From: Bacilli bacterium | GTDB lineage: Bacteria; Bacillota_I; Bacilli_A; RFN20; CAG-631 | NCBI GenBank assembly: GCA_900754115.1 | Contig: CAAEBM010000018.1 | Span: 1 to 64,000 of the forward strand | Length of the DNA stretch: 64,000 nucleotides | Direction: 5' to 3' | Part shown: positions 28,351 to 36,874 of the stretch, in pieces | Layout of the letters: the number at the start of each line of letters is the position of its first letter | Position numbering within the stretch: the stretch's first letter is position 1 | Notes under the pieces: model-generated | What the model was told of the DNA's origin: nothing | The model's input: the letters and a program-made list of their open reading frames with translations, nothing else | Databases searched by the model: none | Program-made: the position numbers and the translations under genes

Positions 28351-28652
28351 AATAAAGCCTCCATTTTCTTGATTTGTATCTTTTCATTTTTTAATTTTTT
28401 TATAATTTCTTCTATTTGGCTACGACGAGTGAGTTTTTCACGAATTGCAACCAATTTTTTTTCATCTTTACCGATATATTTACTCACTACTTTCTTTTTG
28501 TCACGATAATACAAATAAAAATACGTCTTTCCATTTACCATCTTAGACATTATTTTTCCCTTTGGTAGATTTTCAAGCAATTTTGTATATTCAACAATCA
28601 TATTTTCGTTTCGGATTTTTTCACGAGTAATAAGCATCATAAGCACACTCAT
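28347..28652 (-). CDS. Small basic protein leading the DUF3990 operon
   Basis: 101 residues, Lys-rich. The centre reads VNGKTYFYLYYRDKKKVVSK, followed by YIGKDEKKLVAIREKL and a coiled-coil-like tail (IEEIIKKLKNEKIQIKKME). Similar short proteins precede DUF3990 genes; it may bind nucleic acid or act as the antitoxin. AGGTGAT lies upstream of the ATG at 28652 and a consensus promoter sits at 28671-28699. Function not known. Confidence 0.7.
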   Translation of the reverse strand: MSVLMMLITREKIRNENMIVEYTKLLENLPKGKIMSKMVNGKTYFYLYYRDKKKVVSKYIGKDEKKLVAIREKLTRRSQIEEIIKKLKNEKIQIKKMEALL

Positions 28653-28670
28653 TCTTTATCACCTATCATT

Positions 28671-28699
28671 ATTATATCCAACTTTTATTTTTAAATCAA
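28671..28699 (-). promoter_or_regulatory. Promoter of the DUF3990/DUF3791 operon
   Basis: Read leftwards: TTGATT (complement of 28694-28699), 17-bp spacer, TATAAT (complement of 28671-28676). AGGTGAT follows just before the start. Upstream, 28720-28737 is an 18-bp near-palindrome (AAGCAATAATTATCGCTT) that could be an operator. Confidence 0.75.
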
Positions 28700-28740
28700 C
28701 CATTTTGTTGGATAAACAAAAGCAATAATTATCGCTTAAA

Positions 28741-28772
28741 ACAAAAAAAGTAGTTCACACTACTTTTTTTGT
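28741..28772 (-). terminator. Strong terminator of the SNF2 gene
   Basis: A perfect 13-bp stem, ACAAAAAAAGTAG / CTACTTTTTTTGT with loop TTCACA, 6 bp after the SNF2 stop. It has A and T runs on both sides and could work in both directions. Confidence 0.9.
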
Positions 28773-28777
28773 AATAT

Positions 28778-31700
28778 TTAATCATTGAATAAAGACAATA
28801 ATTCGTTAAGTGTTAATTTTGAAACCAATTCAGCTTCGTTACCAATGACTAAATTAAATAAATCTTTTTTTAGTAATTGTAGATTAAGAATTTTTTCTTC
28901 TACTGAATCTTTAACAATTACTTTTAAAATTTGTACATTTTTTTGTTGCCCTATACGATGAACACGATCACTTGCTTGATTTTCTGCGCTTAAATTCCAC
29001 CAAGGATCATAATGAATGACTGTATCTGCACCTGTTAAATTGAGTCCTGTTCCTCCTGCTTTTAAAGAAATTAAAAACACTTTAATATCTGGATTTTGAT
29101 TAAATTCTTCCACCATTTTAAATCTTTTTTCAGCAGCAGTATCTCCAGTCAAAACAAGGGGTTCAATATTTCTTTTTTGCAATTCTTCTTTTAATATGGC
29201 AAGCATACTTGTAAATTGAGAAAAAATTAAGATTTTATGATTTCCACTAATACTATTTTCAACTAAATCAAGAGTCAAATTTAATTTTGCACTTTCCCCT
29301 TGATAATCTTGTACATAAAGTTTAGGATGACAACAAATTTGTCTTAAACGGGTAAGCATAGAAAAAATATACATCTTATTTGAAGAATTTTCCATAATTT
29401 GTTGTTTAGCTTGTTCTATTGTAGCTTGGTAAACTTGTTGCTGTTCACCTTCCATTTTTGCATAAACAACTTGTTCTAATTTTTCTGGTAATTCTTTTAA
29501 AACATCTTTTTTCACACGTCGCAAGATAAAAGGTGCAACTAATTTATTTAATCGATTAATTTTAGCTGTGTCTTTAAATTTAACAATATCATATTCATAC
29601 TCATATTTAAAAATTTCATATGTTTTTAAATATCCTGGCAGACAATAATCAAAAATCGACCATAAATCAGCCAATGAATTTTCAAGTGGTGTACCGGTTA
29701 CAGCATATTTTGTAATGGCTTGAATTTCTTTAACACTTTCTGCATTTTTAGTGGCAAAATTTTTAATGTTTTGTGCTTCGTCTATGACCATAAAGTGAAA
29801 TTGTTTATTTTTATAAAGTTCTAAATCTCGCTTTAAATAATCATAAGAAGTAATAATGGTTTGACTAGATTGAATATTTTTAATCAACTGTTCGCGAATT
29901 TGCCCATTTCCGGTAATTAATAAAATATCACTTTGTTTATCCCATTTTTTAAATTCATTATACCAGTTATAAGTCAATGAAGAAGGAGCAACAATCAAAT
30001 TGGGATATTTTGTTTTAAAAGAACTGATAAGCGAAATGATTTGTAAAGATTTTCCAAGTCCCATATCATCAGCCAAAATACCGCCAACATTATACTTTGC
30101 CAAATTATATAACCATCTAAATCCTTCTTTTTGATAATCTCTTAAAATGGAAGAGAGTTTAGGATTTAATGGATAATTTTTATTTTTATAATTCTTTAAA
30201 TCATATAAAAATTGTTCAATTTCTTTAGGAATGGATTTTTGTTCAAATAAAGATTCAAAACGCATCATTTTAAACAATGGAATTTGTACTTCTTTTTGTA
30301 ATTTTGATGCTGGAATCCCAATGGTTTCAATAATATCTTTAAGATCTTGAATATATTGGTCTTGTAAATCTAAAATGGTTCCATCTTTTAAAAGATGATA
30401 TTTTTTCTTTTCTTTTAAAGATTTTAAAATCTCATCTAAATCTTTTAAAGCAATCACTTCTTCATTAAAAATTAACTCTAACCAATTGTTATTAAAACGA
30501 ATGCCCACTCCAGTGGTTGTCATCTTTTTAAATGATAAATGTTTAATAGAATCACTGACATAAACTGTGGCATATTCTTTTAATTTATGTAAATCGTTTT
30601 TTAAAAAATCCAATGCCCAGTCTTCATCATCAATGACATATTCATTTTCTTTGGTCGTTCTTAAAAAACTAAAAGTTGCCAATTGTTCAAAAAAGTTTTC
30701 TTCTTGAGCGATATTTGGAAAATATCCTTGCTTAATTGCTTCTTCTCTTTCTAAAGAATGGTAAATGAATTTATATTTCAAATATAAAGAATGATTTTTT
30801 AAATCTAAATAGCATTCTGCATCTAAATTAGAACAATTATTATACTTTTCAAATTCTTCTTTATTAATAATTGTGATACAATTCACTACTTGTGGATAAA
30901 TATATGTAAAAAATTCATTATATAGTTTATTGTTGAACACTAGGTCTTGTTGAAACAAAGCAATGACTAAAGGAACTACGTGTGGATTATTGACATTATC
31001 CAAACAATATAAATTTTTATCGCGAATGACATAATAACTTCTACCAACCATAAAGACTCGCATTTGTTTTTTATTTTCAATAAATAAAGTGTTTTTTTCA
31101 AAAACTAAATTAAGATCAAATTCACTACTCGTGTAATTGAGTTCATAATTTGCTTCATCTAATACTAATTCTACAGATTGATCTAAGTGAGCATCTAAAC
31201 ATTTTTTAAAAACGATTTGTGGCAAACTACACTTACGCTTATTATCAAAATAAGATTTTCCTTCAATTGATCGATAACCAATGTAATCTTTTAAATCCTC
31301 AATAAGATTTCGACTTTCTTTATTAAATGCAGTTGTCGTATGGACAAATTCTAATTCTTTTCCATATTTAAAAGATAAGTTTTTTTCAATATTATCAAAA
31401 AATTCAGGAATATTTTTGATAAAATATGTTTTCCCTTTTCCAATTTTTAATTCAATTCCAACTTCTTTTCCATAAATATGAAAAATGGGTGTTAATTGAA
31501 CATCTAAACTGACACTTTTTTTATAAAAATTCAAAAGAGAAGTGAGTTGGTTTACTTCTTTTTTGTTGGTCACTTCATTGATTTTTAACAAAAAGGCTAA
31601 GATGTGCTTGCAATATCCATCATAATTCCAATAATAATCACAATCACAAGAGGCATGAATAACTTTTCCTTTTGCATCAATTGTGGCACTGACGGGATAA

Positions 31701-31867
31701 CTTTTATTTCCCATTCCAGAGACCATACCTTCGTATACGTCTTCATCCTTTTCATTTCTTCTACATTTTAAAATAATTTTTTTGTTTGAAAAAACTTCAT
31801 ATGCTTTTGTATAGGTATCACCATCAATGGTGTTTTTTATAATTTCTTTAATATCAATTTTGTTCAT
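28778..31867 (-). CDS. SWIM-domain SNF2-family helicase
   Basis: 1029 residues. Near residue 75-92 a SWIM zinc finger (CDCDYYWNYDGYCKH, CxC...CxH). The C-terminal half is a SNF2/RapA-like ATPase: GGILADDMGLGKSLQ (motif I), FMVIDEAQNIKN (motif II), TGTPLENSLADLWSIFD, FSQFTSMLAIL, SLKAGGTGLNLTGADTVIHY and DRVHRIGQQKNVQI (motif VI). Such proteins translocate on DNA and remodel DNA-bound complexes; the physiological role in Firmicutes is poorly known. GGGAGTGA precedes the ATG. Single-gene unit with its own terminator. Confidence 0.92.
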   Translation of the reverse strand: MNKIDIKEIIKNTIDGDTYTKAYEVFSNKKIILKCRRNEKDEDVYEGMVSGMGNKSYPVSATIDAKGKVIHASCDCDYYWNYDGYCKHILAFLLKINEVTNKKEVNQLTSLLNFYKKSVSLDVQLTPIFHIYGKEVGIELKIGKGKTYFIKNIPEFFDNIEKNLSFKYGKELEFVHTTTAFNKESRNLIEDLKDYIGYRSIEGKSYFDNKRKCSLPQIVFKKCLDAHLDQSVELVLDEANYELNYTSSEFDLNLVFEKNTLFIENKKQMRVFMVGRSYYVIRDKNLYCLDNVNNPHVVPLVIALFQQDLVFNNKLYNEFFTYIYPQVVNCITIINKEEFEKYNNCSNLDAECYLDLKNHSLYLKYKFIYHSLEREEAIKQGYFPNIAQEENFFEQLATFSFLRTTKENEYVIDDEDWALDFLKNDLHKLKEYATVYVSDSIKHLSFKKMTTTGVGIRFNNNWLELIFNEEVIALKDLDEILKSLKEKKKYHLLKDGTILDLQDQYIQDLKDIIETIGIPASKLQKEVQIPLFKMMRFESLFEQKSIPKEIEQFLYDLKNYKNKNYPLNPKLSSILRDYQKEGFRWLYNLAKYNVGGILADDMGLGKSLQIISLISSFKTKYPNLIVAPSSLTYNWYNEFKKWDKQSDILLITGNGQIREQLIKNIQSSQTIITSYDYLKRDLELYKNKQFHFMVIDEAQNIKNFATKNAESVKEIQAITKYAVTGTPLENSLADLWSIFDYCLPGYLKTYEIFKYEYEYDIVKFKDTAKINRLNKLVAPFILRRVKKDVLKELPEKLEQVVYAKMEGEQQQVYQATIEQAKQQIMENSSNKMYIFSMLTRLRQICCHPKLYVQDYQGESAKLNLTLDLVENSISGNHKILIFSQFTSMLAILKEELQKRNIEPLVLTGDTAAEKRFKMVEEFNQNPDIKVFLISLKAGGTGLNLTGADTVIHYDPWWNLSAENQASDRVHRIGQQKNVQILKVIVKDSVEEKILNLQLLKKDLFNLVIGNEAELVSKLTLNELLSLFND

Positions 31868-31956
31868 TTCATCACTCCCGTTTCTTTATTATATCATAAA
31901 TAAAAGAAAAAAGGGGAATATATTTTTTAAATATTAAAAAGGGAAGAATATTTTAT

Positions 31957-31994
31957 AAAAAAAGATTGAAATTAAAGAGTTTCAACCTTTTTTT
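31957..31994 (-). terminator. Terminator after the GNAT gene
   Basis: A 15-bp stem with one mismatch (AAAAAAAGATTGAAA / TTTCAACCTTTTTTT, loop of 8), directly after the GNAT stop at 31998. It ends the ABC-permease-GNAT operon and has A/T runs on both sides. Confidence 0.85.
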
Positions 31995-31997
31995 ATT

Positions 31998-32420
31998 TTA
32001 ATTCATATTAATTTCTAATTGTTTTGTTTTTTTATTCCATTGAAAGCCAAAGGAAAAATACAGTTTTTGGAGTTTTTCATCATGATTGTTTTCTTTTATA
32101 AAAACTTTTTTTACTCCTTGCCTTTTTAATCCTTTCAATATCATTTCTAAAGCAATTTTATCCATTCCTTTATTTTGAAAAGAATAATCAATCATAAAAT
32201 GACAAAGGGTAGCAATCTCACTTCTATTTTTATCTCTTCGATACATGAAAAAACCTATACATATTTGATTTTTATATATTGCATTGGGATATAATTCTAA
32301 ATCATATTTAGACTCGGCAATAAAAATCGCATTAATCAAAGTATTTTTTAAATTTGGGTTATCCTTTAATTTAGACACTTCTAAGACATTTTGTGCATCA
32401 ATTGATTTAATTTTAATCAT
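31998..32420 (-). CDS. GNAT-fold acetyltransferase-like protein
   Basis: 140 residues with the GNAT layout: CHFMIDYSFQNKGMDKIALE resembles the acetyl-CoA-binding motif A (usual Q/RxxGxG/A; here QNKGMD), and the end has YFSFGFQWNKK as in motif B. Substrate unknown. It lies 4 bp after the ABC permease and lacks a clear ribosome site, so translation is probably coupled. Confidence 0.75.
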   Translation of the reverse strand: MIKIKSIDAQNVLEVSKLKDNPNLKNTLINAIFIAESKYDLELYPNAIYKNQICIGFFMYRRDKNRSEIATLCHFMIDYSFQNKGMDKIALEMILKGLKRQGVKKVFIKENNHDEKLQKLYFSFGFQWNKKTKQLEINMN

Positions 32421-32424
32421 TATT

Positions 32425-33066
32425 TTAAATAAAAGAACTTTTCTTTAAAATTTCTAATCCAATCAAAGAAAAAGATACACCTAATAATAAACAAACACCT
32501 AAATGCAATAAAGCATTAGCGTTCAGCATGATAATTTTAAAAAAGGATGATAAACCATGTCTTAAAGGAGCAATAGGAATAAATACACCAAGAATAATAA
32601 TGACAATTGCATCAACAACATATCCATACCAATGTGTTTGCATTGATAATAAAACATGAAGAATAATCATGCAAAGGAAAAGAAAAAACATTTGTTGGAT
32701 GGCTGCAATCACAACCCCATTTTTTGTCCATCCACAAATTTCCATTAAATTATTAGCATGATGTGTAGGATCAATCAGTACATAAAACATGGTATTCATA
32801 AAAGAAATTAAAATAGCAAGTATTCCATAACTCACAAGACTTCCTAAAAAATAATCTTTTTTACTAACTCCTAAATACATCAACTTTTTATAATCATAAA
32901 AAACAAAGAAAAAAGGACTAATTAAAGCAAGCAACCAGGTATAATTACCATTGCTTAAAGTTGCCTCTTTAGTAGATGTTGCGCAAAGAACGACAATGAA
33001 TGTTATAAAATAACTAATTTTATTACTAGAAAGTAATCGTTTTACAATAGTATAAATCGTTTTCAT
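32425..33066 (-). CDS. ABC-2-like membrane permease
   Basis: About 213 residues, roughly six hydrophobic segments (for example FFFVFYDYKKLMYLGVSKKD between two helices, then ILFISF-like helices). The start at 33066 overlaps the ATPase stop as ATGA, with AAGGAGG 9 nt upstream. It pairs with the ATPase encoded just before it. Substrate unknown; by MerR control and layout it may export a toxic compound. Confidence 0.8.
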   Translation of the reverse strand: MKTIYTIVKRLLSSNKISYFITFIVVLCATSTKEATLSNGNYTWLLALISPFFFVFYDYKKLMYLGVSKKDYFLGSLVSYGILAILISFMNTMFYVLIDPTHHANNLMEICGWTKNGVVIAAIQQMFFLFLCMIILHVLLSMQTHWYGYVVDAIVIIILGVFIPIAPLRHGLSSFFKIIMLNANALLHLGVCLLLGVSFSLIGLEILKKSSFI

Positions 33067-33914
33067 TGATGTTGCCCTCCTTGATGATGAATCATCCAAA
33101 TGAAAAAATCTTGCAGTGATAAAGGTTGAACTTCTATTTGAGATGTCATCTTTGGTGGAGTATCAAAAATATAGACATTCACAAATCCTCCAACTTGTTC
33201 TTGCCCTAATTGCATCAAATCTTTTGTTATTTCTTTAACCTCTTTTTGTAATCCACTGACGCGATAAGCTTTTGACTCAATCAATTGTAAAGTTCCATAA
33301 AAACAAATTTTTCCCTCATTTAAAATAATAAGATTTTGAATGCTTTTTGCGATTTCTTCGACAAGATGAGTAGAAATGATGATAATTCTTGGATGCTTAG
33401 CAAAACTTTCTTGCAATAATTCATAAAACTGTGCACGCATAAACACATCCAACCCTAAAACAGGTTCATCTAATAAAATCACTTTTTTATTACTACATAA
33501 ACAAATAATCGTACAGACCATCGTCTTCATTCCTAACGATAATTGTTTAAACTTTTTCTTTTCATCTAACTCAAAGCGATGCATCATCTTTAAAGCAAAT
33601 TCATAATCAAAATCAGGTTGTATTTTTGAAGTTAAATGCAACAACTTGACAATTGAAAAATTAAAATGTTTAGCAAAATTTTCAACATAAGTGACAGAAG
33701 AATTTAAAGAAGCTGTTGTAATTTTCATTTTATCCACCGAAATGAATCCTTCTGTAATGTTATGATATCCTGCAATTGCTTTTAAAAGAGTTGTTTTTCC
33801 TGCTCCATTTTTTCCAAGAAGACAATAAATTCCTGGTTGTTCAATGGTTAAATTTAAATTTTTTAAAGCTGTTGTTTTTTTATATTGTTTGCAGACATTT
33901 TTTAATTCTATCAT
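33063..33914 (-). CDS. ABC transporter ATPase
   Basis: About 283 residues. Walker A LLGKNGAGKTTLLKAIAGY, signature FKQLSLGMKTMVCTI (LSLGM rather than LSGGQ), Walker B KKVILLDEPVLGLD and switch IIISTHLVEEIAK. The divergent LSLGM signature is typical of the YtrB/GntR-linked type of Firmicute ABC proteins. The start is the ATG preceded by GGAGG. Divergent from merR, with a MerR-type promoter between them. Confidence 0.92.
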   Translation of the reverse strand: MIELKNVCKQYKKTTALKNLNLTIEQPGIYCLLGKNGAGKTTLLKAIAGYHNITEGFISVDKMKITTASLNSSVTYVENFAKHFNFSIVKLLHLTSKIQPDFDYEFALKMMHRFELDEKKKFKQLSLGMKTMVCTIICLCSNKKVILLDEPVLGLDVFMRAQFYELLQESFAKHPRIIIISTHLVEEIAKSIQNLIILNEGKICFYGTLQLIESKAYRVSGLQKEVKEITKDLMQLGQEQVGGFVNVYIFDTPPKMTSQIEVQPLSLQDFFIWMIHHQGGQHQ

Positions 33915-33938
33915 CTTTTTTCCTCCTTTTTTATTTCT

Positions 33939-33967
33939 TTGACATTTCAATGTCCATCTGCTAAACT
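33939..33967 (+). promoter_or_regulatory. merR promoter
   Basis: TTGACA at 33939-33944, 17-bp spacer, TAAACT at 33962-33967. A second perfect dyad, GACATT-TC-AATGTC (33941-33954), overlaps its -35 and could mediate autoregulation. Confidence 0.6.
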
Positions 33968-33968
33968 G

Positions 33969-33999
33969 ATTTTAAACCTTTGTGTAACACAAAAGTCAA
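33969..33999 (-). promoter_or_regulatory. MerR-type promoter and operator of the ABC operon
   Basis: Read leftwards: TTGACT (33994-33999), a 19-bp spacer, TAAAAT (33969-33974). A perfect dyad TTTGTGT-N-ACACAAA (33979-33993) sits inside the over-long spacer. This is the standard design for MerR-family activators, which untwist a 19-20-bp spacer. The merR gene starts 18 bp away on the other strand. Confidence 0.8.
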
Positions 34000-34016
34000 C
34001 AGGAGAAATAAAAAAA

Positions 34017-34799
34017 ATGAAAAAATTATATACGATTGGAGAAGCAGCTCAAATTGTTTCTATGACGAGTGAAACATTACGACATTATGATCGCATTGGT
34101 TTGGTTCACCCATCAAAAAAAGAAGAATGGACAAAATATCGATATTATTCTGATGAAGATTTAGTGCGATTAAATACGATTAAAGCTTTACAAATGATGG
34201 ACCTACCTTTAAGTCAAATTAAGCAAGTATTAGAATATGATGACTTAGAAAAAATTGTAGCCTTTTTATCTCAAGCCGAAAAAAAAGCAGATGAAAAAAT
34301 CGCATCACTTACCCAAAGCAAAGCAAAAATTCAATTAGCTAAAAAAGATTATGAAAAGAAATTACAAGAAAAACAAAACATTAATGGCACTTTTATTCAA
34401 TCTTTCCCTCAACGGGTAATATTACTTTCTGATACACTACAAACTCCTACTATCGATAATCTTTGGAATTATTTACAACATTTTTATGAAAAAATAAAAC
34501 TAGATTTAAAAAGTAAGTTTACCTTTGAAGATTTAGCTGGTATTTATACAGAAAACAATCAATCAAGATTGTTTGCACTTTGTAAAGATTATGTAATGAT
34601 TGATGGTTTAAAAATTTTGCCAAAGGGAAATTATCTTTGTGCTAATTGTATGGATAAAAATAAAGAACAAACCATAAATGATTTAATAAACTTGGCACAA
34701 ACAAAATATCAAATTAATCCTCAATTTGTCGTACAAATCATTGTGATTTCAGGAATATTACAATGGAATTATCAAATTCAAATTTTTCTAGGAAATTAA
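34017..34799 (+). CDS. MerR-family transcription regulator
   Basis: About 260 residues. The start at 34017 follows AGGAGA. N-terminal winged HTH: YTIGEAAQIVSMTSETLRHY, then RIGLVHPSKK and YRYYSDEDLVRLNTIKAL. A long helix with coiled-coil character follows (about 85-120), then a ~140-residue C-terminal domain with a CANC motif (about 210) that may sense a ligand, GyrI/BmrR style. It very probably activates the divergent ABC operon through the 19-bp spacer promoter at 33969-33999. Confidence 0.9.
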   Translation: MKKLYTIGEAAQIVSMTSETLRHYDRIGLVHPSKKEEWTKYRYYSDEDLVRLNTIKALQMMDLPLSQIKQVLEYDDLEKIVAFLSQAEKKADEKIASLTQSKAKIQLAKKDYEKKLQEKQNINGTFIQSFPQRVILLSDTLQTPTIDNLWNYLQHFYEKIKLDLKSKFTFEDLAGIYTENNQSRLFALCKDYVMIDGLKILPKGNYLCANCMDKNKEQTINDLINLAQTKYQINPQFVVQIIVISGILQWNYQIQIFLGN

Positions 34800-34870
34800 A
34801 TATTATTTACTCATTGGCATAAAAAATAAAAAGACGATAAAAACGAGTTTAAATGCTTATAAATGTAAAT

Positions 34871-34904
34871 AGGGACACTTTTTAATAAAGAAGTGTCCCT
34901 TTTA
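34871..34904 (+). terminator. Terminator between merR and the convergent FNT gene
   Basis: A perfect 10-bp stem, AGGGACACTT / AAGTGTCCCT, loop of 10, followed by TTTTAC. It lies 70 bp after merR and 2 bp from the FNT stop, so both genes could use it. Confidence 0.8.
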
Positions 34905-34906
34905 CT

Positions 34907-35557
34907 TTATTCTTTGTTGTTTGCCTTTATTTTTTGATGTTCAAAAAACCATATTGTTAAAGAACCGATTCCATTTCCAAGAGTCATCAATAAAAGATAT
35001 CCTACGATTTTAAAACTCCAATTTCCTGATGCCACTAAGTAATACATATTGGCAACGACGTGTTCAAATCCACATAAAATAAAGACCATGACACAAAAAA
35101 AGATAGCTATTAATTTAAAAACAGGAGCAACATTTTCTTTTCTTTGAGTATTTACTGCTATATACATTAACATTCCACAAAAAATAGATAAAATCAATAT
35201 ACTCCATACAGAATCATTTTGTTTTAAAAGAATTAAATTGCTGACTGTTTGTTGAATTTCTGGAGTAAAAAATCGTGTTTGTCGAAACAAAATACCAACT
35301 AAAGCTGTTCCTAAAAAATTTCCAATCCAAATCATTAATAAATCAATTAGATATTTCGCTTTATTTTCAAATATATAGCCAACTTTCCCTGTAAATAAAA
35401 AAAATTGATAACAAATAATGGTAAATAATCCTAAAGCAAACAGACAAGATGCCACAATTTTATTCAATCCTACTACAGAGAGATAAACTGTTCCACCAAT
35501 ACCAATGCATATTCCTGCAGCAATGGATGAAAGTAAAATATTCAACATTTTTTTCAC
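34907..35557 (-). CDS. Formate/nitrite transporter family channel
   Basis: 216 residues with about six helices, shorter than FocA (~285). FNT features: SIAAGICIGIGGTVYLSVVG in helix 1, FCGMLMYIAVN, CGFEHVVANMYYL in the centre (the family's conserved His of the pore loop) and TLGNGIGS at the end. Channels of this family carry formate, nitrite, lactate or hydrosulfide; the substrate is not evident. The start is a GTG preceded by GGGGGA; an ATG three codons later is possible. Confidence 0.88.
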   Translation of the reverse strand: MKKMLNILLSSIAAGICIGIGGTVYLSVVGLNKIVASCLFALGLFTIICYQFFLFTGKVGYIFENKAKYLIDLLMIWIGNFLGTALVGILFRQTRFFTPEIQQTVSNLILLKQNDSVWSILILSIFCGMLMYIAVNTQRKENVAPVFKLIAIFFCVMVFILCGFEHVVANMYYLVASGNWSFKIVGYLLLMTLGNGIGSLTIWFFEHQKIKANNKE

Positions 35558-35657
35558 TCTGTCAATCCCCCTATTTTTTTATATTGTATCATATCCTATT
35601 TTGAATCTAAACTTTTTTTCAAATTTATTATATAATAAATAAAGTGAGGGGAAAATT

Positions 35658-36824
35658 ATGATTCGATTTTTAATTAAAAAGTTTATTAAAAACCCTGAAG
35701 AGGTTCAAAATAAAAAAGTACGCCAATCTTATATCATTTTAGGTGGAGTTTTAGGTATTATCTGTAATTTGATTTTATTTTTATTAAAATTAGTTATTGG
35801 ACTTATCATGAAAAGTATCAGCGTTTTATCCGATGCTTTTAATAATTTATCTGATTCGGGCTCATCTATTATTGGTTTATTTAGTGCAAAACTTAGCAAT
35901 AAAAAGCCTGATAAAGAACATCCTTATGGGCATGGTCGAATTGAATACATTGCTTCTTTGATTGTTTCTTTTATTATTATCTTTATGGGTGGACAATTTT
36001 TAATTTCTTCCATTACTAAGCTGATTGAAAAACAAGAGCCTACTACATTTAATCTCCTTTTAATTCTTCTACTTGGCATATCCATTTTATTGAAATTATG
36101 GATGTATTTTTATAATCGCTATCTTAGTAAAAAAATTAATTCTTTAATGTTAAAAGCCACTGCTTTTGATTGTTTAAGTGATGTTTTTACCACATCTTTA
36201 GTCATTGTATCTTTAATTATAGGCCAATATGTTTCTTTTTCTATTGATGGATTTGTAGGAATTTTAATTTCTTTGTTAATCATTTATAATGGTATAAAAT
36301 TAATGATAGAAACGAGTGGGACACTATTAGGAACGAAAGCTAGTGATGAATTAGTGCAAGAAATACAACATATCATTTTACAAGAAAAAGATATTTTAGG
36401 AACTCACGATTTAATGGTTCATGATTATGGGCCCGGAAGAAAAATGGCTTCTATTCATGTTGAAGTTTCGGATAAAGAAAATATCATAAAAATCCATGAA
36501 TTAATCGATGCTTTAGAAAAAAAGATTGAAGATGAACTTTTTATTCACATGGTCATTCATATGGATCCTATCTCTACAGATAATGAAGAAGTCCAAAATT
36601 TGCATCATTATTTAGAAAAAATTATTGCTGAAACAAAAAAAGATGTATCTTTTCATGATTTAAGAATTACGCAAGGAGAAAAAAATGTAAATGTCATTTT
36701 TGATTTATCTATTCCTTATCAATTCAGCACCACTGAAAAAAATGATTATGTATCCTACATTAAAGATAAAATTAAAGAATTAGACGACAAATATTCTCCA
36801 GTCATTAATATTGATTATCATTAA
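35658..36824 (+). CDS. Cation diffusion facilitator (CDF) metal transporter
   Basis: 388 residues. Six helices in the first ~220; helix 2 metal site SDAFNNLSDSGSS and helix 5 site ATAFDCLSDVFTT carry the Asp residues of the CDF site (here D/N...D and D...D). PYGHGRIEYI follows helix 2. The C-terminal part has one cytoplasmic metallochaperone-like domain plus an extra ~80 residues. It exports Zn, Mn, Fe or Co in exchange for protons; the metal is unclear. GAGGGG precedes the ATG. Confidence 0.93.
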   Translation: MIRFLIKKFIKNPEEVQNKKVRQSYIILGGVLGIICNLILFLLKLVIGLIMKSISVLSDAFNNLSDSGSSIIGLFSAKLSNKKPDKEHPYGHGRIEYIASLIVSFIIIFMGGQFLISSITKLIEKQEPTTFNLLLILLLGISILLKLWMYFYNRYLSKKINSLMLKATAFDCLSDVFTTSLVIVSLIIGQYVSFSIDGFVGILISLLIIYNGIKLMIETSGTLLGTKASDELVQEIQHIILQEKDILGTHDLMVHDYGPGRKMASIHVEVSDKENIIKIHELIDALEKKIEDELFIHMVIHMDPISTDNEEVQNLHHYLEKIIAETKKDVSFHDLRITQGEKNVNVIFDLSIPYQFSTTEKNDYVSYIKDKIKELDDKYSPVINIDYH

Positions 36825-36874
36825 AATTGGAGTTGTTTTGTAAATAAAAAAACAATCATGTAGGAGGTAAAAAT

